From Euryarchaeota archaeon TMED132 (GTDB taxonomy: Archaea; Thermoplasmatota; Poseidoniia; Poseidoniales; Poseidoniaceae), in contig NHGH02000040.1 of the NCBI GenBank assembly GCA_002172355.2, forward strand, positions 45,156 to 58,520: a stretch of DNA of 13,365 bases, written 5' to 3'. A model generated the notes under the pieces. That model worked only from the letters and a program-made list of their open reading frames with translations. It was not told the DNA's origin and searched no databases. Position 1 is the stretch's first letter. Each line of letters starts with the position of its first letter. This document shows, piece by piece, positions 1-8,199 of this stretch. The translations under genes were made by a program, and so were the position numbers.

Positions 1-225
1 GACAAGCCCGGAGTACTTTCAATGGCTAATGCAGGGCGCAATACTGGAGGCTCTCAATTCTTCCTTACCACTGTAGCAACCCCTTGGTTAAATGGCAATC
101 ACGCCGTATTTGGAGCAGTATCAGAAGGTATGGACGTTGTAAAGGCAATAGAAGGCTGCCAAAAGATGCCAGGGGATAGACCATCTACTCCGCAACAAAT
201 CATCAGATGTTCTGTGGTTAATTGA
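1..225 (+). CDS. Cyclophilin-type peptidyl-prolyl cis-trans isomerase, 3' part
   Basis: This is the C-terminal 74 residues of a cyclophilin, which catalyses cis-trans isomerisation of Xaa-Pro bonds during protein folding. The frame is open from the first base, so the true start lies upstream of the window; the ATG at 22 is internal. The visible part holds the family core MANAG-x-NT-x-GSQFF followed by [10 protein letters not shown]. Against human cyclophilin A this aligns without gaps from M100 to H126: residue F21 here matches F113, W29 matches the cyclosporin-contacting W121, and H34 matches H126. The catalytic arginine of the family (R55) would be in the missing part. No signal peptide can be judged. 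It ends 80 bp before the fumarase fusion gene, from which an AT-rich, promoter-like spacer separates it, so the two are probably not one transcript. Confidence 0.93.
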   Translation, partial: DKPGVLSMANAGRNTGGSQFFLTTVATPWLNGNHAVFGAVSEGMDVVKAIEGCQKMPGDRPSTPQQIIRCSVVN

Positions 226-296
226 TATTATTTATTAATTAATTATTATAAATGGGCCAGCCATATAATCGATATTATTTAATAATTAATTATTAT
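224..296. repeat. Two 26-bp AT-rich direct repeats with palindromic cores
   Basis: Copies lie at 224-249 and 271-296, start-to-start 47 bp, with a single mismatch (twelfth base, T versus A). Each begins GATATTATTTA and ends TAATTAATTATTAT. Copy 2 contains a perfect 16-bp palindrome at 280-295 (half-site TAATAATT); copy 1 has the same palindrome with one mismatched pair at 233-248. The first base of copy 1 overlaps the cyclophilin stop codon, and copy 2 ends 9 bases before the fumarase ATG. Such paired inverted repeats are the usual operator form for ribbon-helix-helix dimers, and the gene just downstream starts with such a domain. The AT-richness also allows a plain promoter reading, so binding is inferred. 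Confidence 0.6.
274..285 (+). promoter_or_regulatory. Candidate TATA element of the fumarase fusion gene
   Basis: A TATTATTTAATA run is centred about 27 bases before the ATG at 306, the distance expected between an archaeal TATA box and the transcription start. This would give a leaderless or nearly leaderless mRNA, consistent with the lack of a Shine-Dalgarno site before 306. The element lies inside repeat copy 2, so a protein bound there would block TBP. The whole spacer is AT-rich, so the exact box is uncertain. Confidence 0.35.
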
Positions 297-305
297 CCCT
301 TAACT

Positions 306-1901
306 ATGTCAAAGCATAGAGCAGGCGATAGGCGAATAATCAGCATCAGCATTCCAGAAGAGATTGCACTTAGATTAGACAAGAAAGTCGGCAAGGGTAA
401 ACAAGGACGCAGTGCCACAATCAGTCGAATGATTGAGGAATCTCTAAGCCCAACTATTCCAACCTCATCTAAGAAGGAATCACCCGCAAGTTCTCTTGAT
501 TCATTGTCTGGACAAATCCGTGTTGAGTCCGATACAATGGGTGAACTAGAAGTCCCAGCAGACCGATATTATGGTTGTCAAACCGCACGCTCTTTGATTA
601 ATTTCGATATTGGAGAGGATAGAATGCCTCGAGGAGTAATTCGGGCGTTTGGAGTTTTAAAACAGGCAGCAGCAAAGACAAATGTTGCATTAAAGCAATT
701 AGATCCAGAAGTCGGCGACTTGATTATTGCAGCATCTCAAGAAGTAATCCGAGGAGACTTAGATGACCATTTTCCACTTAGAATATGGCAGACTGGTAGC
801 GGCACTCAATCTAATATGAACACCAATGAAGTAATTGCCAATCGTGGAATTGAGATTGCTGGTGGAGTACTTGGTTCAAAGTCTCCAGTACATCCTAATG
901 ACCATGTCAATAGAGCACAGTCGTCTAACGACACATTTCCTACCGCCATGCATATCGCCGGTGCTGAAGCGTTAACTCATGAACTGCTGCCAAGTCTACG
1001 TGAGTTACGTAATGCACTATCTGCTAAGTCCAATGAATGGTCTGATATTGTTAAAATCGGCAGAACTCATCTTATGGATGCAGTACCACTCACTCTTGGG
1101 CAAGAAGCATCAGGTTGGGTTGCTCAATTAGACGCCGACCTAAGAAGAATTGATTTTTCTCTTGATGATTTATTCGAACTCGCATTGGGCGGCACAGCAG
1201 TAGGAACCGGACTTAACACACACCCGTTGTTTGCTCAAATGGTTGCAGATGAAATAGCAAACATCACTGGATTGACATTTATCAGTGCAGAGAATAAATT
1301 CGCCCAATTAGCTGCTCATGATGCAGTAGTAGCTGTAAGTGGCGCTCTAAACACACTAGCAGTAAGTTTAATGAAAATCGCCAATGATATACGTTGGTTA
1401 GGCTCAGGCCCCCGCTGTGGATTAGGAGAATTAGCGCTACCGGCAAATGAACCAGGCTCCTCAATAATGCCAGGAAAAGTCAACCCAACACAAGCAGAAG
1501 CGATGACAATGGTTTGTTGTCAAGTAATGGGCAATCATACTGCTATTACGGTAGGAGGTTCACAAGGAAACTTCGAATTGAATGTCTACAAACCAATGAT
1601 GATTCATAATCTTCTTCACTCAATCAAATTGCTTACCGATGCATGTCGTTCAATGCGAGAGAATTGCGTTGAAGGCCTTGAACCGGTGAAGGAAAACATC
1701 GCTTCTCATCTAGAGAATTCACTGATGCTAGTTACTGCATTGAACAACCAAATCGGGTATGATAAAGCAGCCAAAATCGCAAAGAATGCCCATGAAAAAG
1801 GATTGACTCTAAGAGAATCAGCCCTTGAATTGAAGTATTTGACCAATGAAGAATTTGACGAGTGGGTTAGACCAGAACAAATGATTGGCCCTTCAAAATA
1901 A
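306..1901 (+). CDS. fumC: Class II fumarate hydratase with N-terminal ribbon-helix-helix domain
   Basis: Interconverts fumarate and (S)-malate in the TCA cycle; class II enzymes are cytoplasmic, iron-free homotetramers. The protein is 531 residues from the ATG at 306, which is preferred over the ATG at 252 because the intervening codons encode a low-complexity Y/I/N run that is really the repeat DNA. Residues 9-48 look like a ribbon-helix-helix domain: a beta strand RIISISI, helix [13 protein letters not shown], then helix [14 protein letters not shown] Ser/Pro/Lys linker (49-70) follows, then a complete fumarase from about residue 71. Seen there are [10 protein letters not shown] (163-172), SSNDTFP (206-212), GRTHL with the catalytic-site histidine H255, and the signature [11 protein letters not shown] (384-394). 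The G after MP favours fumarase over aspartase. The enzyme part alone (about 460 residues) is normal family length; the DNA-binding extension is not. The stop codon abuts the stop of the convergent DP2 gene. Confidence 0.93.
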   Translation: MSKHRAGDRRIISISIPEEIALRLDKKVGKGKQGRSATISRMIEESLSPTIPTSSKKESPASSLDSLSGQIRVESDTMGELEVPADRYYGCQTARSLINFDIGEDRMPRGVIRAFGVLKQAAAKTNVALKQLDPEVGDLIIAASQEVIRGDLDDHFPLRIWQTGSGTQSNMNTNEVIANRGIEIAGGVLGSKSPVHPNDHVNRAQSSNDTFPTAMHIAGAEALTHELLPSLRELRNALSAKSNEWSDIVKIGRTHLMDAVPLTLGQEASGWVAQLDADLRRIDFSLDDLFELALGGTAVGTGLNTHPLFAQMVADEIANITGLTFISAENKFAQLAAHDAVVAVSGALNTLAVSLMKIANDIRWLGSGPRCGLGELALPANEPGSSIMPGKVNPTQAEAMTMVCCQVMGNHTAITVGGSQGNFELNVYKPMMIHNLLHSIKLLTDACRSMRENCVEGLEPVKENIASHLENSLMLVTALNNQIGYDKAAKIAKNAHEKGLTLRESALELKYLTNEEFDEWVRPEQMIGPSK

Positions 1902-4900
1902 TCAGAGGAAGTCTGAGAGCGACATCTGCTTAGCCCGGTCATTCATGAATAGAGAATCGGTACTATTGGACAACCATTCGACATTCTGCCTTGTGTATAC
2001 ATCCACTCCGTATTTTTCCATTACGTGTTGAGTCACCTTGATGTATTTTCTAACCGCACCTTCTGAAACAGTCAATGCTAGATTACCCGAGCATAAATCA
2101 CCTTCAGACTTTGATACGCCAACCGAACTGAGTCCTTTGCCAGAAGCTTTCTTTGGTTGAATACATTTACCAGATAGCGGCATTCTTCGATATGAATGGC
2201 CACATTTTAGACATCGAACCTTTTGCCTTGCAAAAGCATTCAGATTCCCTCTTAAATCAGGCAAGAAGTGAGACCTAATTACACTTGAAGCGACTCTTCT
2301 AACATCAACGCCTCTCAGTCGCAAGCCCAATTCTAACTGCCCCTCCATCTTATCGACCATAGTGTCTAATGTTTTGTAAGCAGATAGTGCAGGGCCGGTT
2401 GAAATTGAATGACAATCATGAGTATATCCATAACCTCTAACAGCCGCGACACTCCCCAATCTTCTCTCGACAAAGTCCATTCTATCTGAACAGGTTTTAG
2501 GATGAGGTTGATTCAATGTCATTTCATAGAAGTCTCTTTCATAGAACCATCCAGAGTCAACATTCAGCGCCTCTTTATCGACTTCTGTTGGATTTAATCT
2601 GGTCGTTAAAACAAGAGGAGCATCCATCTGGCCACCACGATTAGCAGGCAAAATATTTCTGCTGAAGTTCAACAAACCATCCATCAACATCATGATTGCA
2701 TCTTCATCACCATCACAATTTCTTCTTTTTGAGGCATGGAATAGTGGGTGGGCATATCCACCAGAGCAATCGGTCCAGCCGATGATTCTCGACAAAACTC
2801 CACCTGACGTGTGAGGTGCTAATGCGCATATTAGGTGCCCGATGAGGTCATTTGGAGATGCCACATTATAGTAAGGTTCCATACCATAAAACCTGACCAG
2901 TAATTCATCTATGAACTGGGCGGTTCTAACAAAATAATCAGCAGCATTTTTGGCGACAATAAAATCTTGAGGAAACAATTCAAGCATTTGCTCATCACTT
3001 GTCAACTCATTTCCTTCAAAGTCATGAGTATATCCAAGATTGACCAATGTTTTCCAAGACACTTCTACTTCTTTTGGTGTAAAATGAGTCACAGGTACGT
3101 CACTCATATCAAATCTAATAGTTCCATCTCTAAACACAGGTAAATCGTACTTAGCACGTAAAATTCCCTTTTCCAGTGGCTCAGGAGTTTGGTCTTTACT
3201 GGCGATTTTCTTCATGCACTTTATCGTCTTTGGAAGACGATCAATTCCTAGTCTAATTCTAGCATCTTCAAGAGCAGACTCGATTGGAACAGTCATTAAT
3301 TCGCCCCTTCTCCTTCGATTTTGAGCTAGTTCGGTGTTAAACTCAGTTCTACCCCCACAAACTTCTCCAGGAAGACCTTCTCCATACCTGTCTTTTTTAC
3401 GGTGATGGCAGGTGATAAATGGAGACTTTTTCTGACACTTTGTACAAGTTCTAGAGCCTAGTTGAGTACGAATATCTTTCTTTTGAGATGCTACACTCAT
3501 CAATCTCTGATTTCCTCCATTCAATTCGATTGGGAAAAGAATGTGGGCCATAGGATTCATAATTCTTGGAGCGGACTTTTCAGGTCGCCCCATTCTACTA
3601 CCGACTCTTATCGGCGCAGAATGCTCCCATCTTAATGATGAAATTTTTCGTATCTGGGCAATAATACCATCAACTGAATAATCATCTTCATGAATTTGTG
3701 CTGCAAGATACTTTTCCTTATCTTTAGGGCCTTGGTCAGGGATACTCTCAGCAGCCTCTTTACCGATTTTATCGGTTTCAGCGATATTCAATCCCTTTTG
3801 CCTAGCATCGGTCTCGGCAGCGATTCTATTGGTAGCCCGAACTTTTTCTAACTCGCTTTTACGGTGATTTTCTTCATCAAGAACCAACTTTGCCTCGCGA
3901 AGTTGTTCTATTTTGAGATTGAACATTTCGTCAGAATTGGCTATTTTTATTATTTTATTACCATCTAATGAGAACCCAAAGGCTTCCAATACAGCGGGCC
4001 AGCCAGAGGTGATGACAAGGTCATCGCCATCATGATGATGAGCCAGACCTAGAATTAATGCTGAGCCCTTAGCAAGTCCATGCTGTAGTAAAGTCCATGC
4101 TTCATCAATAACATCAGAAAAGATTGGCGCTACTAATTCATTGCCAATTCCGGGACAATTTTCTAACATTTCTTTGGTAATATTTTCCGATGGAATTTCA
4201 TCCATCACTTTACTTGACCAATTTTTGGCACCATCGACAATCCGCAATTGTTTTGCTTCAGGAAGCGGTAATGCTTGTAACGTACCATCGTATTTTTTAA
4301 TGGACTGATTGCTAGTTCCAAACTCTTCAATTTTTGAATTCTCGATAATTTTCAACAGCGAAGGAACCCATTCTATTGGCAGGTCTAAAAACCAAGGATT
4401 ATGCGGCGGCGGAAGAGAGGTGTTGAACCGTTGAGATACCTGCTTTGCTTGAGACCAATTTGGAGTCAACTTAGTCAAGAATCTATGCCATTTACGCCTA
4501 CTTTGAAATTGAATCTCATTATTTTCGATATTTGTTTTATCGGCACCCGGTATTCCAGCGGGACAATCTGTTTTTTCAATATTCATAATATCGCAGAACT
4601 CTGTAACTGCCTCCTTCGAGTTTATTTCTTCAATCAAGTCACTAGCCCACCAATCAAAACCATAACCAGCAGGGACCAATGTTTTGTTATTTTCCATGAA
4701 CTCTCCATAACCAATAACCAATTCTCCATTATCCCATACACACCTAACATCTGAAGCGATAGTAGAGAAACTTTTGATGTCATCAAGCCTTAGAAAACGC
4801 CCATCTTCTAGAATTACCCACGGTCCTTCAGAATCATCGCATGGAGTGATAGCACAAGCTTTTCCTGGGCGTTCGATTTTCATTTGAGTGCCAATTGTAA

Positions 4901-6023
4901 TGAAATCGTCCATCGCCGACATACAGGCTGGATTTACAGAAGCAGCGGCAAGTCCTGAAGGGCGGCTTCGTCCATATCTTAGTCGAAAACCTCCTGCTGC
5001 TTGTGGGCTTCCAAATACTGGTCTTCCTGCGATAATATCGTTCATAAATTTTGTAATGGGCTTAACCTTTCTAGATTTGAAAGGATTCTTTTCCGACTCG
5101 GTTTCCTTTTCCTTACCTTTATTGGCGAACTTTGAGATAAAATCCCATCCTGCAACCTCTAGTCGCTCAGTATGTTTCTGAATTTTTGGTGCTTTCAGGC
5201 ATAAACCTTCACCGATGACAAGTAATACTCCTCCTCTAATTCGTGCTTCGTCAATGTTTCTGACGCGGCCATATCCTGCACATTCGATTCTTTCAGTCGA
5301 CTCACCATTAACCATGACTGGGCAAGCGCGAACAATTTCTTCGATTTCTGTTGGTGATGGCCTATATTGCAGGTTTCCCCGATAAAGCCCAAACTCTTCT
5401 TTCACACGTTCAACTTCAGGGTCTGTAGGTTGATACCTTCCAACATTTAACTCGCGTCTTATCATATCAGCGATTAGTACTGCTAATGCTTGAGCAGTAC
5501 CGCCAGCAGCACGAATGGGTCCAGCGAAATGCACGGATACGAATTGTGAGCCGTCAATATTATTCAACAGCCTTACTTCACTTATTCCTTCCAAAGGTGC
5601 GACTAGTACAGCTTCGGTAAGTATCGCCAACCCTACACGAAGGCCAGCATCAATCGCTGTAACCAAATCAAAGCCTTGTTCTCTAAATCCCTTTGCTACC
5701 GATTGCCCCATCATGATCGATGTGGTTTCTCTATCATGGATTTCCAACATATCTCGAATATCATCTGCTACTTTGTAGTCTCCAAGATACTCGACAAGTA
5801 ATTTTTCAGTCCTACTTGCTAAATCAGAGGCCCTAGGAATTTCAACAAATGGTTGGTGGTCGAGGTTTAATGAACGAGCCTTTTCTGCAACTCTATATGC
5901 GTCATCAGCCCTCTCATCCATCCAATTTTGGTAATTTTCCATTTCACGCTCTAACCGAGGGATATCCAGCCCAATGAGCGGATTATGAGCGCTCAAACCA
6001 GGTGAACCATTATCAGATGACAT
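1902..6023 (-). CDS. polC: DNA polymerase II (PolD) large subunit DP2
   Basis: Catalytic polymerase subunit of the archaeal replicative polymerase PolD, which works with the exonuclease subunit DP1 (not in this window). The product is 1373 residues from the ATG at 6023, which has a weak AGGGG site about 10 bases upstream; an in-frame GTG at 6047 would add 8 residues. Homology begins near residue 24 (LEREMENYQNW). Recognisable blocks: GPIRAAGGTAQA (168-179), RVGSRMGRPEK (806-816), a CxxC zinc knuckle at C860/C863, the catalytic NCDGDEDA with D1104 and D1106, and a C-terminal zinc module opening with C1271/C1274. The last eight residues QMSLSDFL match a PCNA-interacting (PIP) motif. A charged, probably helical stretch at about 700-765 precedes the conserved RMGRPEK block. 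No intein is present, although DP2 genes often carry one. The gene is convergent with fumarase with zero spacing and divergent from pyrE. Confidence 0.97.
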   Translation of the reverse strand: MSSDNGSPGLSAHNPLIGLDIPRLEREMENYQNWMDERADDAYRVAEKARSLNLDHQPFVEIPRASDLASRTEKLLVEYLGDYKVADDIRDMLEIHDRETTSIMMGQSVAKGFREQGFDLVTAIDAGLRVGLAILTEAVLVAPLEGISEVRLLNNIDGSQFVSVHFAGPIRAAGGTAQALAVLIADMIRRELNVGRYQPTDPEVERVKEEFGLYRGNLQYRPSPTEIEEIVRACPVMVNGESTERIECAGYGRVRNIDEARIRGGVLLVIGEGLCLKAPKIQKHTERLEVAGWDFISKFANKGKEKETESEKNPFKSRKVKPITKFMNDIIAGRPVFGSPQAAGGFRLRYGRSRPSGLAAASVNPACMSAMDDFITIGTQMKIERPGKACAITPCDDSEGPWVILEDGRFLRLDDIKSFSTIASDVRCVWDNGELVIGYGEFMENNKTLVPAGYGFDWWASDLIEEINSKEAVTEFCDIMNIEKTDCPAGIPGADKTNIENNEIQFQSRRKWHRFLTKLTPNWSQAKQVSQRFNTSLPPPHNPWFLDLPIEWVPSLLKIIENSKIEEFGTSNQSIKKYDGTLQALPLPEAKQLRIVDGAKNWSSKVMDEIPSENITKEMLENCPGIGNELVAPIFSDVIDEAWTLLQHGLAKGSALILGLAHHHDGDDLVITSGWPAVLEAFGFSLDGNKIIKIANSDEMFNLKIEQLREAKLVLDEENHRKSELEKVRATNRIAAETDARQKGLNIAETDKIGKEAAESIPDQGPKDKEKYLAAQIHEDDYSVDGIIAQIRKISSLRWEHSAPIRVGSRMGRPEKSAPRIMNPMAHILFPIELNGGNQRLMSVASQKKDIRTQLGSRTCTKCQKKSPFITCHHRKKDRYGEGLPGEVCGGRTEFNTELAQNRRRRGELMTVPIESALEDARIRLGIDRLPKTIKCMKKIASKDQTPEPLEKGILRAKYDLPVFRDGTIRFDMSDVPVTHFTPKEVEVSWKTLVNLGYTHDFEGNELTSDEQMLELFPQDFIVAKNAADYFVRTAQFIDELLVRFYGMEPYYNVASPNDLIGHLICALAPHTSGGVLSRIIGWTDCSGGYAHPLFHASKRRNCDGDEDAIMMLMDGLLNFSRNILPANRGGQMDAPLVLTTRLNPTEVDKEALNVDSGWFYERDFYEMTLNQPHPKTCSDRMDFVERRLGSVAAVRGYGYTHDCHSISTGPALSAYKTLDTMVDKMEGQLELGLRLRGVDVRRVASSVIRSHFLPDLRGNLNAFARQKVRCLKCGHSYRRMPLSGKCIQPKKASGKGLSSVGVSKSEGDLCSGNLALTVSEGAVRKYIKVTQHVMEKYGVDVYTRQNVEWLSNSTDSLFMNDRAKQMSLSDFL

Positions 6024-6110
6024 ACCAATAAAACCCCTGCTTAACACTCGTTTATCAAGAGCGCCCTATCTTATCGCTCGGTTTACACAACAAAGAGTTA
6101 TTGTTCAAAA

Positions 6111-6125
6111 AATTTACAATAATTA
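6111..6125 (+). promoter_or_regulatory. Candidate promoter of pyrE in the divergent spacer
   Basis: The 139-bp spacer between DP2 and pyrE must hold promoters for both directions. On the plus strand an A-run followed by TTTACAATAATT resembles a BRE/TATA pair about 40 bases before the pyrE ATG, giving a short leader. No clear Shine-Dalgarno site precedes pyrE. On the minus strand only a weak TTGATAAA near 6050-6057 is seen for DP2. No hairpin or repeat stands out here. Confidence 0.3.
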
Positions 6126-6162
6126 AGGAAAGTTCATTTCATTAGAGCCCAACCATCAGCCA

Positions 6163-6759
6163 ATGAGCGTACATTCTTCTATGCGTGAGCATCCTAATTG
6201 GCCACGTCTTGTATCCTTGGTAAAGGATTTGGCATTTATTGATGGAGGTAGTGACGACGCTTTCACACTAGCCAGCGGGCGCAATTCACGTTGGTTCTTT
6301 GATACCAAGCCAGTAATGATGCATCCCGAAGCCAGCCATCTTTTGGGAGAATTATTCAATCTACGTATGGATGATATGGGGGCGGATTATGTAGGCGGTT
6401 TAGAGTTAGGAGCAGTTCCTCTTACAGCCATTGCAATAGCGACTTCAGACAAGGACTCACCCCGTCGCGGATTCATGGTGCGCAAAGAACCGAAAGGACG
6501 AGGCGGAAGAAAGACAAATAATCCTCCGGGGATAGAAGGAACTGCTCTTGGCAGCGGTGGTTCAATAGTAATCGTAGAGGATGTTACCACTACTGGAGGC
6601 TCAGCGATTAAGGCTGTAGAAAGAATCCATAATGATACATCTTGTAAAGTGATAGCGGTAATAAGTATAGTTGACAGAGAAGAGGGTGCGGCCGAAGCAT
6701 TTGAAAATGCTGGGATTCACTTTGAAAGCATCATGACACGCAGCGACGTTGCTAATTGA
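6163..6759 (+). CDS. pyrE: Orotate phosphoribosyltransferase
   Basis: Transfers the phosphoribosyl group of PRPP to orotate, giving orotidine 5'-monophosphate, the fifth step of UMP synthesis; a cytosolic type I phosphoribosyltransferase that works as a dimer. The 198 residues are of usual length. Seen in order: an orotate-site segment FTLASGRNSRWFFDTKP (34-50), GGLELGAVPL (78-87), the flexible catalytic loop region RGFMVRKEPKGRG (102-114), and the PRPP loop IVIVEDVTTTGGS (135-147), whose acidic pair E139-D140 and TTTGG are typical of PyrE. A second in-frame ATG at 6181 is possible and would remove only six residues before the conserved part. The gene is separated by 12 bp from the downstream methyltransferase and probably co-transcribed with it. 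No pyrF is adjacent. Confidence 0.93.
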   Translation: MSVHSSMREHPNWPRLVSLVKDLAFIDGGSDDAFTLASGRNSRWFFDTKPVMMHPEASHLLGELFNLRMDDMGADYVGGLELGAVPLTAIAIATSDKDSPRRGFMVRKEPKGRGGRKTNNPPGIEGTALGSGGSIVIVEDVTTTGGSAIKAVERIHNDTSCKVIAVISIVDREEGAAEAFENAGIHFESIMTRSDVAN

Positions 6760-6771
6760 TGAGGACTAAAA

Positions 6772-8061
6772 ATGGAAGATATAATGCGCCCATTGGATGC
6801 AAAATCCGATGGTCTAGTTGAATCGATGAAAGACCCAACCTCTGCTGAAGGAATGATATTTTTCCATGCAGATGAAGGCAAGCCGCTTGCAACACCTTGG
6901 CAAGTAGCGATTTCTAGGGCGATTCTACTTAATCAAAAATCACTTCCAGAAGGCCACATTTTGGATTGTGCATGTGGAAGCGGGATACAAATCGCCGCAT
7001 ATTCTGCAATTTTCAAAAGACCAGCCTTAGGAATTGAACTCAATCCACACCGAGCAAGAGCCAGCGCCGTTAATTTTAGGAATATTTTCAAATTAAGGGG
7101 CGGAGATACAGCAAATATTCTCCAAAAGAGTCTATTTTTGGCAGCTGATGGTAGAGACGGCTCAGGCGCTATTGAGAAACTGGCAAATGCAAATAATGAA
7201 CAAGCAAAGATCGCTCTTCTTCATCTCGACCCCGCAAGGCCCCGAAATAGCCGTTCGCATTCTCTCGATGAAATGAAACCGCGATTAGATGAGATATTTG
7301 ATGGCTGGAAAGACCACCTTGTACAGACAAAAGAGGGCCCATGCATACTGCTTGACCTTTCACCAAGACTTTCACATAACCAGCGACTAGAAGTTGAGAA
7401 CATAGTAGAGACTTATTGGCCAGAAATCACCAAAACTTGGACTTGGACATCGCGTGGAAAAGGCCGCGTCGATAGGCTTGCGTTATGGATCGGAGGCATA
7501 GCCAATAAACACATATCGAGGCGCTTTGTTCGTATTTCTCCTGACTTGAAACAGGAACCTTTCATTATCGAAGGAGGACTAACTCTAGATTTAGGCGAAG
7601 ATATTCCAGAATCTAGTCACAGAATGCCTAAGAGAGGAGAATATGTTACGATTTTAGATTCCGCCTTAGTCGAATGCGGTTTAGCAAAATATTGGCTTGC
7701 AGAGCAAATTGATGGTGAAAAAACCTACTGGGTAGAGTCCACTGGCAGAAGGCCACAAATACACCACGAACAGAAATTAAACTTGGAGGATAATTCAGAA
7801 AAAACATTGGTACAAGCATCAGGACGAATTGTGGAAATTTTCCATCAACAATTGACTCCGGAAACGGTTGATGGCTTTGTAGAACAAGCCATCGCCAACG
7901 ATATTAAGAAAATCACAATTAGAACTCCACTTGAACCATCCTTACACCCTAAAATCCAAGGCTCTTTTGACCGCCAATTGGCTCGCCGTAGCGGTAAAAG
8001 GGACGGATTTATTATTCAACACCCCAATTCAGAAATGAGCATGCTTTGTGTTATTGAATGA
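6772..8061 (+). CDS. Class I SAM-dependent methyltransferase, THUMP-like family
   Basis: A 429-residue protein with a Rossmann-type methyltransferase core. Motif I is LDCACGSG (64-71), followed by the acidic end of the second strand in GIELNP (E89). HLDPARP (151-157) occupies the usual motif IV position where nucleic-acid methyltransferases carry D-P-P-x. A later LLDLSPRLSHNQR segment and a C-terminal region of some 200 residues resemble bacterial THUMP-like-domain methyltransferases (the PG_1098-type family), whose substrate is not firmly known; RNA is the likeliest. An N-terminal helical part (about 1-55) precedes the core, as in that family. The start is supported by TGAGGA at 6760-6765, six bases before the ATG. 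The gene lies 12 bp behind pyrE and probably shares its promoter. The fold call is firm, the family call moderate, and an RNA substrate is inference. Confidence 0.8.
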   Translation: MEDIMRPLDAKSDGLVESMKDPTSAEGMIFFHADEGKPLATPWQVAISRAILLNQKSLPEGHILDCACGSGIQIAAYSAIFKRPALGIELNPHRARASAVNFRNIFKLRGGDTANILQKSLFLAADGRDGSGAIEKLANANNEQAKIALLHLDPARPRNSRSHSLDEMKPRLDEIFDGWKDHLVQTKEGPCILLDLSPRLSHNQRLEVENIVETYWPEITKTWTWTSRGKGRVDRLALWIGGIANKHISRRFVRISPDLKQEPFIIEGGLTLDLGEDIPESSHRMPKRGEYVTILDSALVECGLAKYWLAEQIDGEKTYWVESTGRRPQIHHEQKLNLEDNSEKTLVQASGRIVEIFHQQLTPETVDGFVEQAIANDIKKITIRTPLEPSLHPKIQGSFDRQLARRSGKRDGFIIQHPNSEMSMLCVIE

Positions 8062-8136
8062 GTAAAAAACAAGCCAATTTAACCTATTTTTATCATTATT
8101 TGCTTCATTCATTATTGTTTGCAGCATCGCGGTATT

Positions 8137-8193
8137 GATATATGGGAGGTTGGTCGGAAACCTGCTCCACACTCTGTGTAAGCAAGATGGTGA
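8137..8193 (+). promoter_or_regulatory. Promoter and leader of the rps13 operon
   Basis: The 138-bp gap after the methyltransferase is AT-rich at first (a T-rich CTATTTTTATC near 8085-8095 could end the upstream transcript), then less so. GATATATG near 8137-8144 is a candidate TATA box. Downstream are a small hairpin with a 5-bp stem (AGGTT / AACCT, 7-base loop, about 8147-8163) and a second short one (ACAC / GTGT, 8169-8179). GGTGA at 8189-8193 is a clear Shine-Dalgarno site six bases before the rps13 ATG. The 5+7+5 arm resembles a tRNA T-arm in size only; the loop GGTCGGA does not fit. Confidence 0.4.
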
Positions 8194-8199
8194 AACAAT

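Noticed and set aside
252-305. Upstream ATG at 252 as the fumarase start
   Set aside because: The 18 extra codons translate the AT-rich repeat into a Tyr/Ile/Asn run with no family match, and the TATA element would then lie inside the gene; 306 fits better.
4401-5778. Several plus-strand open frames opposite DP2
   Set aside because: All sit antisense to the continuous, conserved DP2 frame and show no motifs or ribosome-binding sites.
1902-6023. Intein within DP2
   Set aside because: The conserved blocks, including the catalytic NCDGDEDA site where inteins tend to sit, are uninterrupted and the extra length is spread out.
8146-8164. T-arm-like 5+7+5 hairpin, possible tRNA
   Set aside because: The loop lacks the TTCRA pattern, and no acceptor, D or anticodon arm can be built around it.
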